64,000 nt of DNA from Sphaerotilus natans (GTDB lineage Bacteria; Pseudomonadota; Gammaproteobacteria; Burkholderiales; Burkholderiaceae_C): the NCBI RefSeq assembly GCF_900156335.1, contig NZ_FTMZ01000013.1:62001-126000 (forward strand). Reading direction: 5' to 3'. Below, piece after piece: positions 26,277 to 35,193 of this stretch (position 1 is the stretch's first letter; the number at the start of each line of letters is the position of its first letter). Made by a program: the position numbers and the translations under genes. The notes below the pieces were generated by a model, which saw nothing but the letters and a program-made list of their open reading frames with translations, made no database searches and had not been told where the DNA came from.

Positions 26277-28523
26277 TCAGGGGGCGGGCAGCGCGGCCAG
26301 CGGCACCGGCGGCAGGCCGGCGTCGAGGCGGTCGACCATGCGGCGCACCAGCGCGGCGAAGTCGCGCGCCAGTCCGGCGGGGTCGTGCAGCGGATCGGCC
26401 TGCAGGCGCTGGCGCAGCTGATCGCGCAGCGCCGCACGCCGGGCGGCATCGCGGCCCAGGCGCACCGCCTCGATGTGCAGCCGCTCCGGCCCGTCGCAGA
26501 CCAGCTCGGGCAGGCCGACGGCCTGCAGCAGCGCGGCGGCCCGACGCGATCCGGGGCTGCGTCCGCGCCGGCTCAGCACCAGCACGCCCTGCTGCAGCGC
26601 CTCGAGGCAGCGGCGCTCGCTGCTGTCGGGAAAGGTGTCGAGCATCAGATCGGCCAGCGGCAGCCGGGCAGCATGGCGATCACGCTCCAGCTCGGCGGCG
26701 AAGACCAGCCGGCGCGGGTCGATGCCCAGGCCGGCAGCCGCTTCCTGAAGCCGGGCGCGCACCGTGGGGGTGGCGCCACGCAGCCACAGCACCGCGCCCT
26801 CCGTGTCGGCCAGCACGCGGCACCAGGCGGCGAACTGCTCGGGCAGGATCGCGCCGGGTCGGGCGAAGCAGGCGTAGACCATCGCCGTCTCGGGCAGGCC
26901 GCAGTCGGCGCGGGTCGGCGGATCGAACGGCGGCTCCGGCGCGGCGGCGGGCGCCTCGGACGGGCGATGGCGCGCGGGCATCTGGGCGATGGCCTCGACC
27001 GTGTCGGCGGCCAGCTCGATGGGCGTGCGCTCGCGGTCGCCGACCAGGTAGTCGATGAAGGGCGCGCCGGTGCTGCCGGCGCCGTCGGCCCAGGCGATCT
27101 GCAGGGCGGCCGGGTGACGTGCCAGCGTGGCCAGTCGCCGGGTGTCGGCCCGCGCATCGAGCACCGCCAGCAGGTCGATCGCGTCGGCGCTGATCGTCAG
27201 CGCCAGGGCTTCTTCGTCGCTGTCGTGGCAGTCGTGCCAGCGGCTGCTGCGCTCGCGCAGCGGCTGCAGCGGCGTGTCGGTGCCGGTGCTGGTGTCCGCC
27301 GCGTCGGGCAGGTCGGCGTAGACGGTCAGATCGAACTGCGCCGGGTCGAGCGCCATCAGCATCTCGACGATCGGCCAGGGCGAGGGCGCGCCGGCGGGCA
27401 CCGCGCCCAGCAGCAGGCCCAGGCGCAGTCGGCTGCCGGGCGCCCGGGCGGCGCGGCGCCGTGCCGGGCTGCGTTCGACGCGCCGTCCCAGGCGCGCCTG
27501 CACCGCCTGTTCGGCGGCCTGGCGCAGTCGCGCTGGATCGTCGGTGAAGGCGGCGAGCAGCGCCGGATCGGGGGCCGTCCGGATTTCCGGCCGTGTCTGC
27601 GCAGCGGCGGGCGCAGGCGTGGGTGCGGGCTGAAGCGTCTGCTCGAGCCGGATCAGGTCCTGCGCCAGTGCTGGCCAGTCGGCCTCGGTGGCGGCGGCGC
27701 TGGCCGCCTGCAGTGCGGCGCCGCTGTCGCGTGGATGTTCGGCCAGCCGGGTGCGGTGGCACCAGGCGGCCTCGGCGATCTCGCCCTGCAGGGTCAGGGC
27801 CTGCCCGAGCTGCTGCAGCGCCGCATGGCGGGTCGGCGCATCGATGCCGGTCCTGGTCAGTGCGGCCGAGGCTTCGCGCGCCGCTTCCTGGGGGCGCTGC
27901 AGCTGCTGCCAGGCCGCCGCCCGCGCCAGATGCCAGGATGCGGTGCGGGGCTGAGGCGCCGGGTCGAGGTGATCGAGCAGGTCGAGCGCCTCGCCCGGCC
28001 GGCCCGCCTCGGTGAGCTGGCGCGCCAGGCTCAGACCGGCGCCTGCACCGGCATCGCGTGTCGGCGCCAGTGGCTCGGGGCGGGCCGTGATGCGGCTGCG
28101 AGGCTGGGCCGCCAGCTCGCCGAGCAGCTGCGCCAGATGCGGAGGGCGATCGGCTGCCGCCGATGCTGCCCGGCCCGGTCGCGGCCGCTCGTAGATCAGG
28201 ATCGTCGGATCCGGCCTGCTGCGCAGCAGCGCAGCAGCGCGGTCGAGCGGGGAGGGCGAAGACGGGGGAGGCGAGGGAGGCGGGGCGGATGCGGCCGGCG
28301 GGGTGAGGCGCTGCGGCGACTCCGGGCGTCGGGTGGCCGGCTCGGCGGGCAGGCGCGAGGCCAGGGCGTCGAGCAGGGCCTGCTGCGGCAGCGTGCGGCG
28401 CGGCAGCGGTTCCGGCAAGGATCCCGGCAGCGCGCCCGACCGATGACGTTCGTCCGGAGCGGTGTCCGACGACGGGGTGCGCCGGACGGGCGGCAGCGCA
28501 GGCAGGGGACCGAGAGCATCCAT
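26277..28523 (-). CDS. GT41 (SPINDLY/OGT)-like protein with TPR-like region
   Basis: 748 residues. Residues 1-150 are Pro/Arg/Ala-rich and disordered. About 160-330 are helical TPR-like repeats (LARQLTEAGRPGEALDLLDHL). About 375-720 match the catalytic half of the O-GlcNAc transferase family: WADGAGSTGAPFIDYLVGD and VYACFARPGAILPEQFAAWCRVL. The donor loop that normally follows LFLDTFP with a small/Asn/Gly-His-Thr pattern reads DTFPDSSERRC here, so catalytic competence is uncertain. First gene of the glycosylation-like group. Flagellin or another surface protein could be the substrate; nothing in the window tells which. Confidence 0.75.
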   Translation of the reverse strand: MDALGPLPALPPVRRTPSSDTAPDERHRSGALPGSLPEPLPRRTLPQQALLDALASRLPAEPATRRPESPQRLTPPAASAPPPSPPPSSPSPLDRAAALLRSRPDPTILIYERPRPGRAASAAADRPPHLAQLLGELAAQPRSRITARPEPLAPTRDAGAGAGLSLARQLTEAGRPGEALDLLDHLDPAPQPRTASWHLARAAAWQQLQRPQEAAREASAALTRTGIDAPTRHAALQQLGQALTLQGEIAEAAWCHRTRLAEHPRDSGAALQAASAAATEADWPALAQDLIRLEQTLQPAPTPAPAAAQTRPEIRTAPDPALLAAFTDDPARLRQAAEQAVQARLGRRVERSPARRRAARAPGSRLRLGLLLGAVPAGAPSPWPIVEMLMALDPAQFDLTVYADLPDAADTSTGTDTPLQPLRERSSRWHDCHDSDEEALALTISADAIDLLAVLDARADTRRLATLARHPAALQIAWADGAGSTGAPFIDYLVGDRERTPIELAADTVEAIAQMPARHRPSEAPAAAPEPPFDPPTRADCGLPETAMVYACFARPGAILPEQFAAWCRVLADTEGAVLWLRGATPTVRARLQEAAAGLGIDPRRLVFAAELERDRHAARLPLADLMLDTFPDSSERRCLEALQQGVLVLSRRGRSPGSRRAAALLQAVGLPELVCDGPERLHIEAVRLGRDAARRAALRDQLRQRLQADPLHDPAGLARDFAALVRRMVDRLDAGLPPVPLAALPAP

Positions 28524-28568
28524 GGGCCGGGCCGCGCGGGCGGCGCGGGATGGGGGATGCGCCCGAGT

Positions 28569-28934
28569 CTAGGGAGCCCGTTCGTGACGCATCACCGGAT
28601 AAGGCCGGACCCGGTCCGCCATCTTGCGTGCGGTGCGCGCGGCTTGCTCCAGCAGCAGCGCGAAGGTCTCGGCCAGCAGGGCCAGGGCCTGCAGCGCATC
28701 GAGCGGGCTCTGCGCACGGCTGGCGACGAAGGTCAGGCGCGCTGCCTGACCGGCCTGCCAGGGCTCGACCACCAGCCGGTCGCCCTCATGCAGCGGCAGC
28801 AGCTCGCCCGGCATCAGCACATGGTCGTGCAGGTCGCCGTCACGGGTGATCCAGACGGGCGCGTCGGCGGCGGCCAGCCAGCCGTCCCGGCTCACGCGGG
28901 CGCGGCAGGCGGTGGTGACATGCTCGATTTCCAT
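28569..28934 (-). CDS. DUF2917 family protein
   Basis: 121 residues from the ATG at 28934, which is preceded by GGGAGAG; an ATG ten codons upstream has no such site. Beta-rich N-terminal half with the DUF2917 pattern VWITRDGDLHDHVLMPGE and a helical C-terminus. DUF2917 genes often lie divergent from a GcvA-like LysR gene in betaproteobacteria, as here. The function is unknown; no signal peptide or TM segment. It is probably the main target of the adjacent regulator. Confidence 0.8.
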   Translation of the reverse strand: MEIEHVTTACRARVSRDGWLAAADAPVWITRDGDLHDHVLMPGELLPLHEGDRLVVEPWQAGQAARLTFVASRAQSPLDALQALALLAETFALLLEQAARTARKMADRVRPYPVMRHERAP

Positions 28935-28979
28935 TTCGCTCTCCCAGGTGGCCGGTCCCTGCATCGGGACCTTCTCGGG

Positions 28980-28997
28980 TTGACAGTGTTGACAGTG
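28980..28997. promoter_or_regulatory. tandem TTGACAGTG repeat in DUF2917/LysR intergenic region
   Basis: TTGACAGTG occurs twice, nine bases apart start to start (28980 and 28989). Each copy contains a perfect TTGACA, so it could be a -35 box or a regulator half-site. It lies between divergent genes, 46 bases before the DUF2917 start and 60 bases before the LysR start. No matching -10 was found at 16-18 bases on the plus strand. Confidence 0.4.
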
Positions 28998-29056
28998 TCC
29001 GGTCTGCAGGACTGGCGCGGGATGAAATCGGAGGCATCGATTGATAACATGGCGTC

Positions 29057-30049
29057 ATGAATCGAATGCCTCGTCGCCCGCTGCCGCTCGACTGTCTGCG
29101 CACCTTCGAGGCGGTGGCGCGCCTGCTGAGCTTCAGCGCCGCGGCCGAGGAGCTCAACCTGACGCAGCCGGCGATCAGCCGCCAGATCAAGGGTCTGGAA
29201 GAGGAGCTGGGCGCGCCGCTGTTCACCCGCGCGACCCGCCGCGTCGAGCTGACCGGCGCCGGCCAGATGCTGCTGCGTGCGGTCGAGCCGGCGCTGGTGC
29301 GCATCGACGCCAGCGTGCGCCAGATCCGCCTGAGCCGCAGCCGTGCGATGGTCAGCGTCACCACCTTCCCGTCCTTCGCCTCGCTGTGGCTGATGCCGCG
29401 CCTGCCCGATTTCGAGCGTGATCACCCGCTGGCCGACATCCGCATCGCCGCGACCGATCGGATGATCGAGACCGATGATGCCGAGCTCGATGTCGCGCTG
29501 CGCCACTGCGATGTCAGCAAGGCGCCCGATGGCGCGATCCGGCTGTTCGGCGAGCTGCTGACGCCGGTGATCGGCGCGCGCCTGGCCGATGCGATCGAGC
29601 GAGGCAGCGCGCCGCCGCTGCGCCGCCCCGCCGATCTGGTCGATCACACCCTGCTCGAGATGGATGACGGCCTGCCGGGCTCGCTGGCGACCTGCTGGCC
29701 GGTGTGGCTGGCCGCGCAGGGCCTGGGGCAGCTGGCGCCGCGGCGCTGGATCAGCGTCAACTACACGCATCAGCAGGTGCAGGCGGCGCTGGCGGGCCAG
29801 GGCGTGGCGCTGGCGCGGCTGGCGATGGTGCATGACGTGGTCGAGCGCGGTGATCTGGTCGAGCCCTTCGGCCAGGCCGGCCGGCTGTGGGCCTCGCCCT
29901 GCTACTGGCTGGTGCGGCTGGGCGGACCGGATGCCCGCCAGCGCCCCGAGGTGCAGTCCTTCAGCGACTGGGTGCTGGCGCAGGCGGCGCTGACGCGCCA
30001 GGCCATCGGCGATGTGGCCGATCCCGAGGCCGAGACGCTGCCCGACTGA
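29057..30049 (+). CDS. LysR-family transcriptional regulator (GcvA-like)
   Basis: 330 residues. The N-terminal winged helix (LDCLRTFEAVARLLSFSAAA, NLTQPAISRQIKGLEEEL) is typical of the GcvA/AmpR branch, and the periplasmic-binding-type effector domain follows. The start ATG 29057 is used because upstream in-frame starts are absent or would shorten the divergent spacer. It is divergent from the DUF2917 gene and most likely controls it and itself. The effector is unknown. Confidence 0.9.
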   Translation: MNRMPRRPLPLDCLRTFEAVARLLSFSAAAEELNLTQPAISRQIKGLEEELGAPLFTRATRRVELTGAGQMLLRAVEPALVRIDASVRQIRLSRSRAMVSVTTFPSFASLWLMPRLPDFERDHPLADIRIAATDRMIETDDAELDVALRHCDVSKAPDGAIRLFGELLTPVIGARLADAIERGSAPPLRRPADLVDHTLLEMDDGLPGSLATCWPVWLAAQGLGQLAPRRWISVNYTHQQVQAALAGQGVALARLAMVHDVVERGDLVEPFGQAGRLWASPCYWLVRLGGPDARQRPEVQSFSDWVLAQAALTRQAIGDVADPEAETLPD

Positions 30050-30159
30050 TGTCGGGCAGGCATCGCCTCGATGCGCCTTCCTCATGCCATGCCCGGCGCG
30101 GCACCGCTAGCATGGGCACCCCGGGCGCCGCAGGGTGCGTTCCGGGCCCGGAGATCAAC

Positions 30160-30846
30160 ATGAAGCTCTACATCGGCAACAAGAACTATTCGTCCTGGTC
30201 GATGCGCCCGTGGGTGCTGATGAAGCAGTGCGGCATCGACTTCGAGGAAGTGATGGTGCGCTTCGACAGTTTCGACGCCGGCTCGGCCTTCAAGACCGCG
30301 CTGCAGGGCGTCTCGCCCACCGGCAAGGTGCCGGTGCTGGTCGACGAGGATGGCCTGGCGATCTGGGACACGCTGGCGATCGCCGAATTCCTGGCCGAGC
30401 GCCATCCGGAGAAGGCGCTGTGGCCGCGCAACGCCCGCCGGCGTGCGCTGGCGCGCTCGATGTGCGCCGAGATGCATTCGGGCTTCGGCGCGCTGCGCTC
30501 GCACTGTCCGCAGAACATCGAGGCGCATCTGCCGGAGGTCGGCGCGCGCCTGATGGCGGAGCGGGCGGATGTGCGTGCCGATCTGGCCCGGCTGATCGCG
30601 TTGTGGGAGCAGGCGCTGACGCTGAGCGGCGGCCCCTTCCTGTTCGGTGCCTTCTCGATTCCGGATGCCTATTTCGCGCCGGTGGCCGGTCGAATCCGCA
30701 CCTATGGCCTGCCGGTCAGCGCGCCGGTGGCGGCCTGGATCGAGCGGCTGTGGGCCGCGCCCGGCGTGGCCGCCTGGGTGGCCGACGCGCTGTCCGAGCA
30801 GGACTTCCTCGACTTCGAGGAGCCCTACCGCAGCGGGCGCGGCTGA
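30160..30846 (+). CDS. glutathione S-transferase family protein
   Basis: 228 residues. N-terminal thioredoxin fold with NYSSWSMRPW (catalytic Ser-type site at about 9-12) and GKVPVL (cis-Pro) and the DTLAIAEFLAE glutathione-binding segment, then an all-helical C-terminal domain. Cytoplasmic detoxification enzyme; the substrate is unknown. The ATG is at 30160, with GGAGATC just upstream. It stands alone, 110 bases after the LysR gene. Confidence 0.92.
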   Translation: MKLYIGNKNYSSWSMRPWVLMKQCGIDFEEVMVRFDSFDAGSAFKTALQGVSPTGKVPVLVDEDGLAIWDTLAIAEFLAERHPEKALWPRNARRRALARSMCAEMHSGFGALRSHCPQNIEAHLPEVGARLMAERADVRADLARLIALWEQALTLSGGPFLFGAFSIPDAYFAPVAGRIRTYGLPVSAPVAAWIERLWAAPGVAAWVADALSEQDFLDFEEPYRSGRG

Positions 30847-30862
30847 GGTCGAGGCCGAAGCC

Positions 30863-32290
30863 TCAGGCGGCCATCAGCCGGCTGCCGCGCGCCTCGTCGC
30901 CGAGGCGGAAGACCTCGACCGCATCGAGCAGCTGACGCGCCTCCTGGCTCAGGCTGGTGGCGGCCGCCGCGCTTTCCTCGACCAGCGCGGCGTTCTGCTG
31001 CGTCATGCTGTCGAGTTCGTGCACCGCGCCATGCATCATGCCGATGCCGCTGCTCTGCTCGTCGGTGGCGGCGCTGATCTGCTCGATCATCTGGCTGACA
31101 CGCTGCACGCTGGCGACGATCTCGTCCATCGTGCGGCCGGCCTGGCTGACCAGCCGGGTGCCGTCGCCGACCTTCTCGACGCTGCTGCCGATGAGCTGGC
31201 GGATTTCTGTGGCGGCGGTGGCGCTGCGCTGCGCCAGGTTGCGCACCTCGCCGGCAACGACCGCGAAGCCGCGGCCCTGCTCGCCGGCCCGCGCGGCCTC
31301 GACCGCTGCGTTCAGCGCCAGGATGTTGGTCTGGAAGGCGATGCCGTTGATGACGCCGATGATGTCGGCGATCTTGCGCGAACTGGCTTCGATCTCCTGC
31401 ATCGTGGAGACGACTTCGGTGACGACCTGACCCCCGCGCGAGGCGACCTCGGCGGCGGAGCGCGCCAGCGTGCTGGCCTCGCGCGCGGCGGTCGCGGTGT
31501 GCTGCACCGTGCCGGTGAGCTGTTCCATGGAGCTGGCGGTGCTCTGCAGATGGCTGGCGGTCTTCTCGGTGCGCACCGACAGGTCGGTGTTGCCGCTGGC
31601 GATCTCGCGCGAGGCCGAGTCGACCTGGACTGCGCTGCTGCGCACCTGGCGGATCGATTGTTCGATGCGAGCGAGGATGTCAAGCAGCCGTGCTGTTGCT
31701 GGATCCTCGCTCCGAGTGTGAGTGGTGGCCGTGAGATCGATGTGGCCGGAGTCGTTCAATAGGTTCTCGGTGATCGTGACCAGCTGTTCTGCAGTTCGGA
31801 AGTCGGTGCTGGCACGCTGCGCCAGCATAACCAGGATGCTGCTCTCGGCAATGACATACAGAGCATGTTCGACGACCCGTCCCAGACTCGGTTCTGTGAA
31901 GCACACCGGGCCCCAGCCCCATTGCTGCATGTAGTTGAAGCTCAGGTGATGCACCGCAATGGCGGCGGCTCCGACGACGATCGGCAGCCAGTGCCGGTAG
32001 ACCATCGTGACGGCCAGGAAGGCGAAGACGGCGAAGTGCGCTTCGGTCTGCCCGCGCGCGGCATGGATCAGCAGCGCGACCATCGCCATGCCCAGCGTTG
32101 GCAGCGCGATCCGACTGCCCAGCCGGCCCTGCGAGGCCAGCGCCGTGCCGACGGCCAGCGCCATCAGCAAGCCGCCAATGCCCAGCACCAGCAGCAGCGA
32201 GTCATGGATCGTGGCGTAGATCAGCGCTCCGGCCATCACGACGGCGGTCGCGATCAGCAGCGGGCGGTCATTCGGGTGCAACGTGGGCAT
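30863..32290 (-). CDS. methyl-accepting chemotaxis protein with six-TM sensory domain
   Basis: 475 residues. Instead of a periplasmic ligand domain it has an N-terminal membrane region of about six helices (residues 10-165) with conserved-looking His residues ([25 protein letters not shown]). The cytoplasmic signalling domain shows the hairpin tip [20 protein letters not shown] and flanking methylation helices. No HAMP pattern is clear. The membrane domain could sense a membrane-soluble or redox signal; that is inference. It is transcribed leftward from the tRNA side. Confidence 0.93.
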   Translation of the reverse strand: MPTLHPNDRPLLIATAVVMAGALIYATIHDSLLLVLGIGGLLMALAVGTALASQGRLGSRIALPTLGMAMVALLIHAARGQTEAHFAVFAFLAVTMVYRHWLPIVVGAAAIAVHHLSFNYMQQWGWGPVCFTEPSLGRVVEHALYVIAESSILVMLAQRASTDFRTAEQLVTITENLLNDSGHIDLTATTHTRSEDPATARLLDILARIEQSIRQVRSSAVQVDSASREIASGNTDLSVRTEKTASHLQSTASSMEQLTGTVQHTATAAREASTLARSAAEVASRGGQVVTEVVSTMQEIEASSRKIADIIGVINGIAFQTNILALNAAVEAARAGEQGRGFAVVAGEVRNLAQRSATAATEIRQLIGSSVEKVGDGTRLVSQAGRTMDEIVASVQRVSQMIEQISAATDEQSSGIGMMHGAVHELDSMTQQNAALVEESAAAATSLSQEARQLLDAVEVFRLGDEARGSRLMAA

Positions 32291-32404
32291 GGATGGACAG
32301 GTCAGACGGGAACACGCCGGACTCTAGTCAGCATCGGGCCTTGGCGATCCGAACAACAAAGATACCCCACGCGGCTTTCTGTGCCGTAGACGCCAAAACT
32401 GAAA

Positions 32405-32432
32405 AGCCCCTGATGCGTTGGCATCAGGGGCT
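32405..32432 (-). terminator. intrinsic terminator downstream of tRNA-Met
   Basis: Perfect 12-base arms AGCCCCTGATGC and GCATCAGGGGCT with a four-base loop. On the minus strand the hairpin is followed by TTTTCAGTTTT, so it ends the leftward tRNA transcript. On the plus strand only CTTCTTG follows. Confidence 0.85.
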
Positions 32433-32439
32433 TCTTGTT

Positions 32440-32516
32440 TGGTGGCGCTTCACGGACTCGAACCGCGGACCTGTGGATTATGATTCCATCGCTCTAACCG
32501 ACTGAGCTAAAGCGCC
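32440..32516 (-). tRNA. tRNA-Met(CAT), elongator
   Basis: 77 bases including an encoded CCA. The acceptor stem GGCGCTT/AAGCGCC pairs fully, D-stem GCTC/GAGC and T-stem CGCGG/CCGTG close well, and the loop ATCATAA gives anticodon CAT. The outer pair of the anticodon stem is an A-C mismatch. The pattern matches Burkholderiales elongator tRNA-Met rather than the lysidine-modified tRNA-Ile(CAT) or the initiator, but separating Met from Ile2 by eye is not certain. Confidence 0.82.
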
Positions 32517-32654
32517 GACAGAAATGAATTATGACCCGTGATTCTGATGAGCGCAAGACTTTTGGGCGAATTTTTTCTCGCACCGAGAGGCGCCCGGTGA
32601 AGGCGGCCTGCGTCTTGCATGATCAGTGCTTTCCATTCAAGAGCTTTTCCCACC

Positions 32655-33302
32655 ATGAGCAGTCCCCTTCACTCGATCCCCGGTCGCACCAAGAAGCTCC
32701 CGCCGCTGCGGGTCGGCGTCGGCGGGCCGGTCGGCTCCGGCAAGACCACGCTGGTCGAGATGCTGTGCAAGACGATGCGCGAGCGCTGGGACCTGGTGGT
32801 CGTCACCAACGACATCTACACTAAGGAGGATCAGCGCCTGCTGACGGTGGCGGGGGCGCTGGATCCGGAGCGCATCATGGGCGTCGAGACCGGCGGCTGC
32901 CCGCACACCGCGATCCGCGAGGATGCCTCGATCAACCTCGAGGCGGTGGACCGCATGCTGGAGAAGTTTCCGGATGCCGACATCGTCTTCATCGAGTCCG
33001 GTGGCGACAACCTGGCCGCGACCTTCAGCCCGGAGCTGTCGGATCTGACGATCTATGTGATCGACGTGGCCGCCGGCGAGAAGATTCCGCGCAAGGGCGG
33101 TCCCGGCATCACGAAGAGTGATCTGTTCGTGATCAACAAGACCGACCTGGCGCCCCATGTTGGAGCCAATCTGGAGGTCATGCGCACCGACACGGTGCGC
33201 ATGCGGCCGACGAAGCCGTTTGTCATGACCAACCTCAAGACCCGCGAGGGTCTTGCGGAGGTCATCGGCTTCATCGAGCGGAAAGGCCTGCTGGCGCAAT
33301 GA
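32655..33302 (+). CDS. ureG: urease accessory GTPase UreG
   Basis: GTPase that delivers nickel to urease together with UreE/UreF/UreH. 215 residues: P-loop [10 protein letters not shown] (23-32), the nickel-site and family motif [20 protein letters not shown] (G3 equivalent), and NKTDLA (G4). All are intact, so it looks functional. It is alone: no ureABC, E, F or D lies in this window, and upstream is a tRNA on the other strand. Its 3' end overlaps the convergent bfd gene by 32 bases. Confidence 0.97.
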   Translation: MSSPLHSIPGRTKKLPPLRVGVGGPVGSGKTTLVEMLCKTMRERWDLVVVTNDIYTKEDQRLLTVAGALDPERIMGVETGGCPHTAIREDASINLEAVDRMLEKFPDADIVFIESGGDNLAATFSPELSDLTIYVIDVAAGEKIPRKGGPGITKSDLFVINKTDLAPHVGANLEVMRTDTVRMRPTKPFVMTNLKTREGLAEVIGFIERKGLLAQ

Positions 33303-33501
33303 GCGCGGTCAGCGCGGCGGTGGAACAGCCGCCGCGCGCTGCCATGGCGCCGTCGAACACCTCGCGGGCACAGCCGTTGCAGCGTCCGCAGCCGGTCGAG
33401 ACGCCGGTCTCGTCCTGCAGCAGATCGAAGCTGAGGGTTCCCGACTGGACCGCGTTGCGGATGTCGCGGTCGGACACACGGTGGCAGAGGCAGATGATCA
33501 T
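33271..33501 (-). CDS. bfd: bacterioferritin-associated ferredoxin
   Basis: [2Fe-2S] protein that reduces the ferric core of bacterioferritin to release iron. 76 residues; ligands Cys4, Cys6, Cys38 and Cys41 in the CLCHRVS ... GCGRCNGC pattern. It overlaps the 3' end of ureG by 32 bases on the opposite strand. A Fur-like palindrome lies 20 bases before the start, which fits the low-iron induction known for this family. The bacterioferritin gene bfr follows on the same strand at 33594 upstream in transcription order. Confidence 0.93.
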   Translation of the reverse strand: MIICLCHRVSDRDIRNAVQSGTLSFDLLQDETGVSTGCGRCNGCAREVFDGAMAARGGCSTAALTALIAPAGLSAR

Positions 33502-33520
33502 GCCTCCATGCTACTGACAA

Positions 33521-33535
33521 TGAGAATGTTTCTCA
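33521..33535. promoter_or_regulatory. Fur-box-like palindrome before bfd
   Basis: TGAGAATGTTTCTCA is a 7-1-7 palindrome (one mismatch between arms) and matches the Fur pattern TGATAATnATTATCA at 11 of 14 arm positions. It sits 20-34 bases before the bfd start, overlapping a possible TTGAGA -35 on the minus strand. Iron-dependent repression of bfd is the expected effect. Confidence 0.65.
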
Positions 33536-33593
33536 ATATTTGTCGCGATACCCCCGCCAAGTCCGGGGGTGTCGGCGGGCATCTGCCGCTGGA

Positions 33594-34076
33594 TCAGCTG
33601 CCGGATCCGGTGCCGGCCTGGGTCTGCAGCCAGTTCTGTTCGCCCATCTGCTGGATCAGGCCCTGCTCGGTCTCGATGTGGTCGATGTGCTCCTCGGTGT
33701 CGTCGAGGATCTCGAGCAGCACGTCGCGCGAGACATAGTCGCGCACGCTCTCGCAGTGGGCGATGGCTTCCTTCAGCAGCGGGTGCGAGCCCATCTCGAT
33801 CTTCAGATCGCACTCCAGCACCTCGGCGGCGGTCTCGCCGATGTAGAGCTTGCCCAGATCCTGCAGGTTCGGCAGGCCTTCGAGCATCAGGATGCGCTCG
33901 ATCAGCTTGTCGGCGTGCTTCATCTCCTCGATCGATTCCTCGTACTCGTGCTTGGCCATCTTGGCCAGGCCCCAGTTCTTCAGCATGCGGGCATGCAGGA
34001 AGTACTGGTTGATCGCGGTCAGCTCGTTGCGCAGCTGGGCGTTGAGATACTCGATGACCTTGGCGTCGCCTTTCAT
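33594..34076 (-). CDS. bfr: bacterioferritin
   Basis: 24-mer heme-containing iron store. 160 residues. Di-iron ferroxidase ligands appear in [14 protein letters not shown] and [11 protein letters not shown], and Met52 (EEMKHAD) is the heme-ligating residue of E. coli Bfr. The ribosome site AAGGAGAAAG precedes ATG 34076. A hairpin without a T-tract (33550-33570) lies between it and bfd, so partial read-through to bfd is possible. Confidence 0.97.
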   Translation of the reverse strand: MKGDAKVIEYLNAQLRNELTAINQYFLHARMLKNWGLAKMAKHEYEESIEEMKHADKLIERILMLEGLPNLQDLGKLYIGETAAEVLECDLKIEMGSHPLLKEAIAHCESVRDYVSRDVLLEILDDTEEHIDHIETEQGLIQQMGEQNWLQTQAGTGSGS

Positions 34077-34180
34077 GGCTTTCTCCTTGTTCCAAAGTCG
34101 GCGATTCTGGCGACATTCGCCGCGGCTGTCCCGCGTGAATGAGGGTAGCCCCGCCGGGCTGTTCTGACCGGAAATGAGGA

Positions 34181-35140
34181 TCAGTCCTGATCCGTAGCCG
34201 GATCCGCTTCCGAATCTGCGGCCTGATCTGCGGCCAGGTCGAGGCGGCCGAGCAGCTCGCGGGCTGCCGTGTGCAGCGCCTGCCGGCAGTCCTCGAGCAG
34301 CGGGTGCAGGCCGCGCAGCGCCGGCAGCACCAGACCGACATGGAAGGGCACCGACACGGTCAGGGCGCGCACATGCAGGTCCGGTCCGGCCCGGTCGAGC
34401 GCGCTCAAGGGGTTGACGATCGCCACGCCCAGTCCCTGGCGCACCAGGGCGCAGACCGCCGCGGCGCTGCCGGTGTCGAGCGCCAGCAGCCGCTGCACGC
34501 CCTGCGCGGCGAACAGCGCATCGACCTGCTGCCGGTAGGGATCGGTCGGCGCGAAGCTGATGAAGGTCTCGCCGGCCAGATCGGCCGGCGCGATGCGCCG
34601 GCGCTCCAGCAGGCGGTGGCCTGCGGGCAGCACCACCACCTCGTCGACGCTGAGCAGCGGCTCAAGCACGGTCTGCGCCGGCGCGTCTCGGCGCTCGACC
34701 AGCCCGAGGTCATGGCGCTGGTCGGACAGTGCCTGCTCGAGCTGGGGCGATTCCAGCGGCGTGACCGACAGCCCGGCCAGCGGCTGCCGGGCCAGGAAAT
34801 GGCGCGTCGCCGCCGGCAGCAGCGCCTCGGCCAGCGCGGGCAGGCAGGCCAGCTCCAGCCGCCCCTCGGCGAAGTCGCGCAGCGACAGCGCGCGGGCCTG
34901 GATGCGCTCCAGGCCGATGAAGGAGCGTGCCACCTCCTGCTGCAGCGCCAGCGCGCGCGGTGTCGGCTGCAGCCGGCCGCGCACCCGCTCGAACAGCACC
35001 ATGCCCAGCACCTGCTCCAGCCGCGCGATGTCGCGGCTGACGGTGGGCTGCGAGGTGTGCAGGCGCTCGGCCGCGCGCGTCAGGTGGCCGGTGCGCATCA
35101 CGGCGTCGAAGACTTCGATCAGGCGGTGGCTCAAAGGCAT
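34181..35140 (-). CDS. LysR-type regulator next to lysA
   Basis: 319 residues from the ATG at 35140 ([15 protein letters not shown]); an upstream in-frame start would eat into the operator region. Winged helix [23 protein letters not shown], then a PBP-type effector domain. It is divergent from the diaminopimelate decarboxylase gene, the same arrangement as lysR/lysA in E. coli, so it probably activates lysA in response to DAP/lysine. The C-terminus is Asp-rich and unconserved. Confidence 0.88.
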   Translation of the reverse strand: MPLSHRLIEVFDAVMRTGHLTRAAERLHTSQPTVSRDIARLEQVLGMVLFERVRGRLQPTPRALALQQEVARSFIGLERIQARALSLRDFAEGRLELACLPALAEALLPAATRHFLARQPLAGLSVTPLESPQLEQALSDQRHDLGLVERRDAPAQTVLEPLLSVDEVVVLPAGHRLLERRRIAPADLAGETFISFAPTDPYRQQVDALFAAQGVQRLLALDTGSAAAVCALVRQGLGVAIVNPLSALDRAGPDLHVRALTVSVPFHVGLVLPALRGLHPLLEDCRQALHTAARELLGRLDLAADQAADSEADPATDQD

Positions 35141-35164
35141 GGCGCCAGCATAGCCGCGCGAGGG

Positions 35165-35193
35165 GTAGGCATATCCAGAATGAATGAGCCTAC
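35165..35193. promoter_or_regulatory. inverted repeat between lysR-type gene and lysA
   Basis: GTAGGC (35165-35170) and GCCTAC (35188-35193) form a perfect 6-base dyad with 17 bases between. LysR proteins bind spaced dyads in divergent spacers, and this is the only obvious one here. It starts 25 bases before the regulator's ATG and ends 86 bases before the lysA ATG. Confidence 0.45.

Noticed and set aside
26256-29060. Plus-strand open frame of 934 codons opposite the glycosyltransferase group
   Set aside because: Shadow of the GT41-like gene; no motifs, no ribosome site, and codon pattern of an antisense frame.
33550-33570. ACCCCCG/CGGGGGT hairpin between bfr and bfd as a terminator
   Set aside because: No T-tract follows on the minus strand and the stem is only seven pairs; left as a possible weak attenuator.
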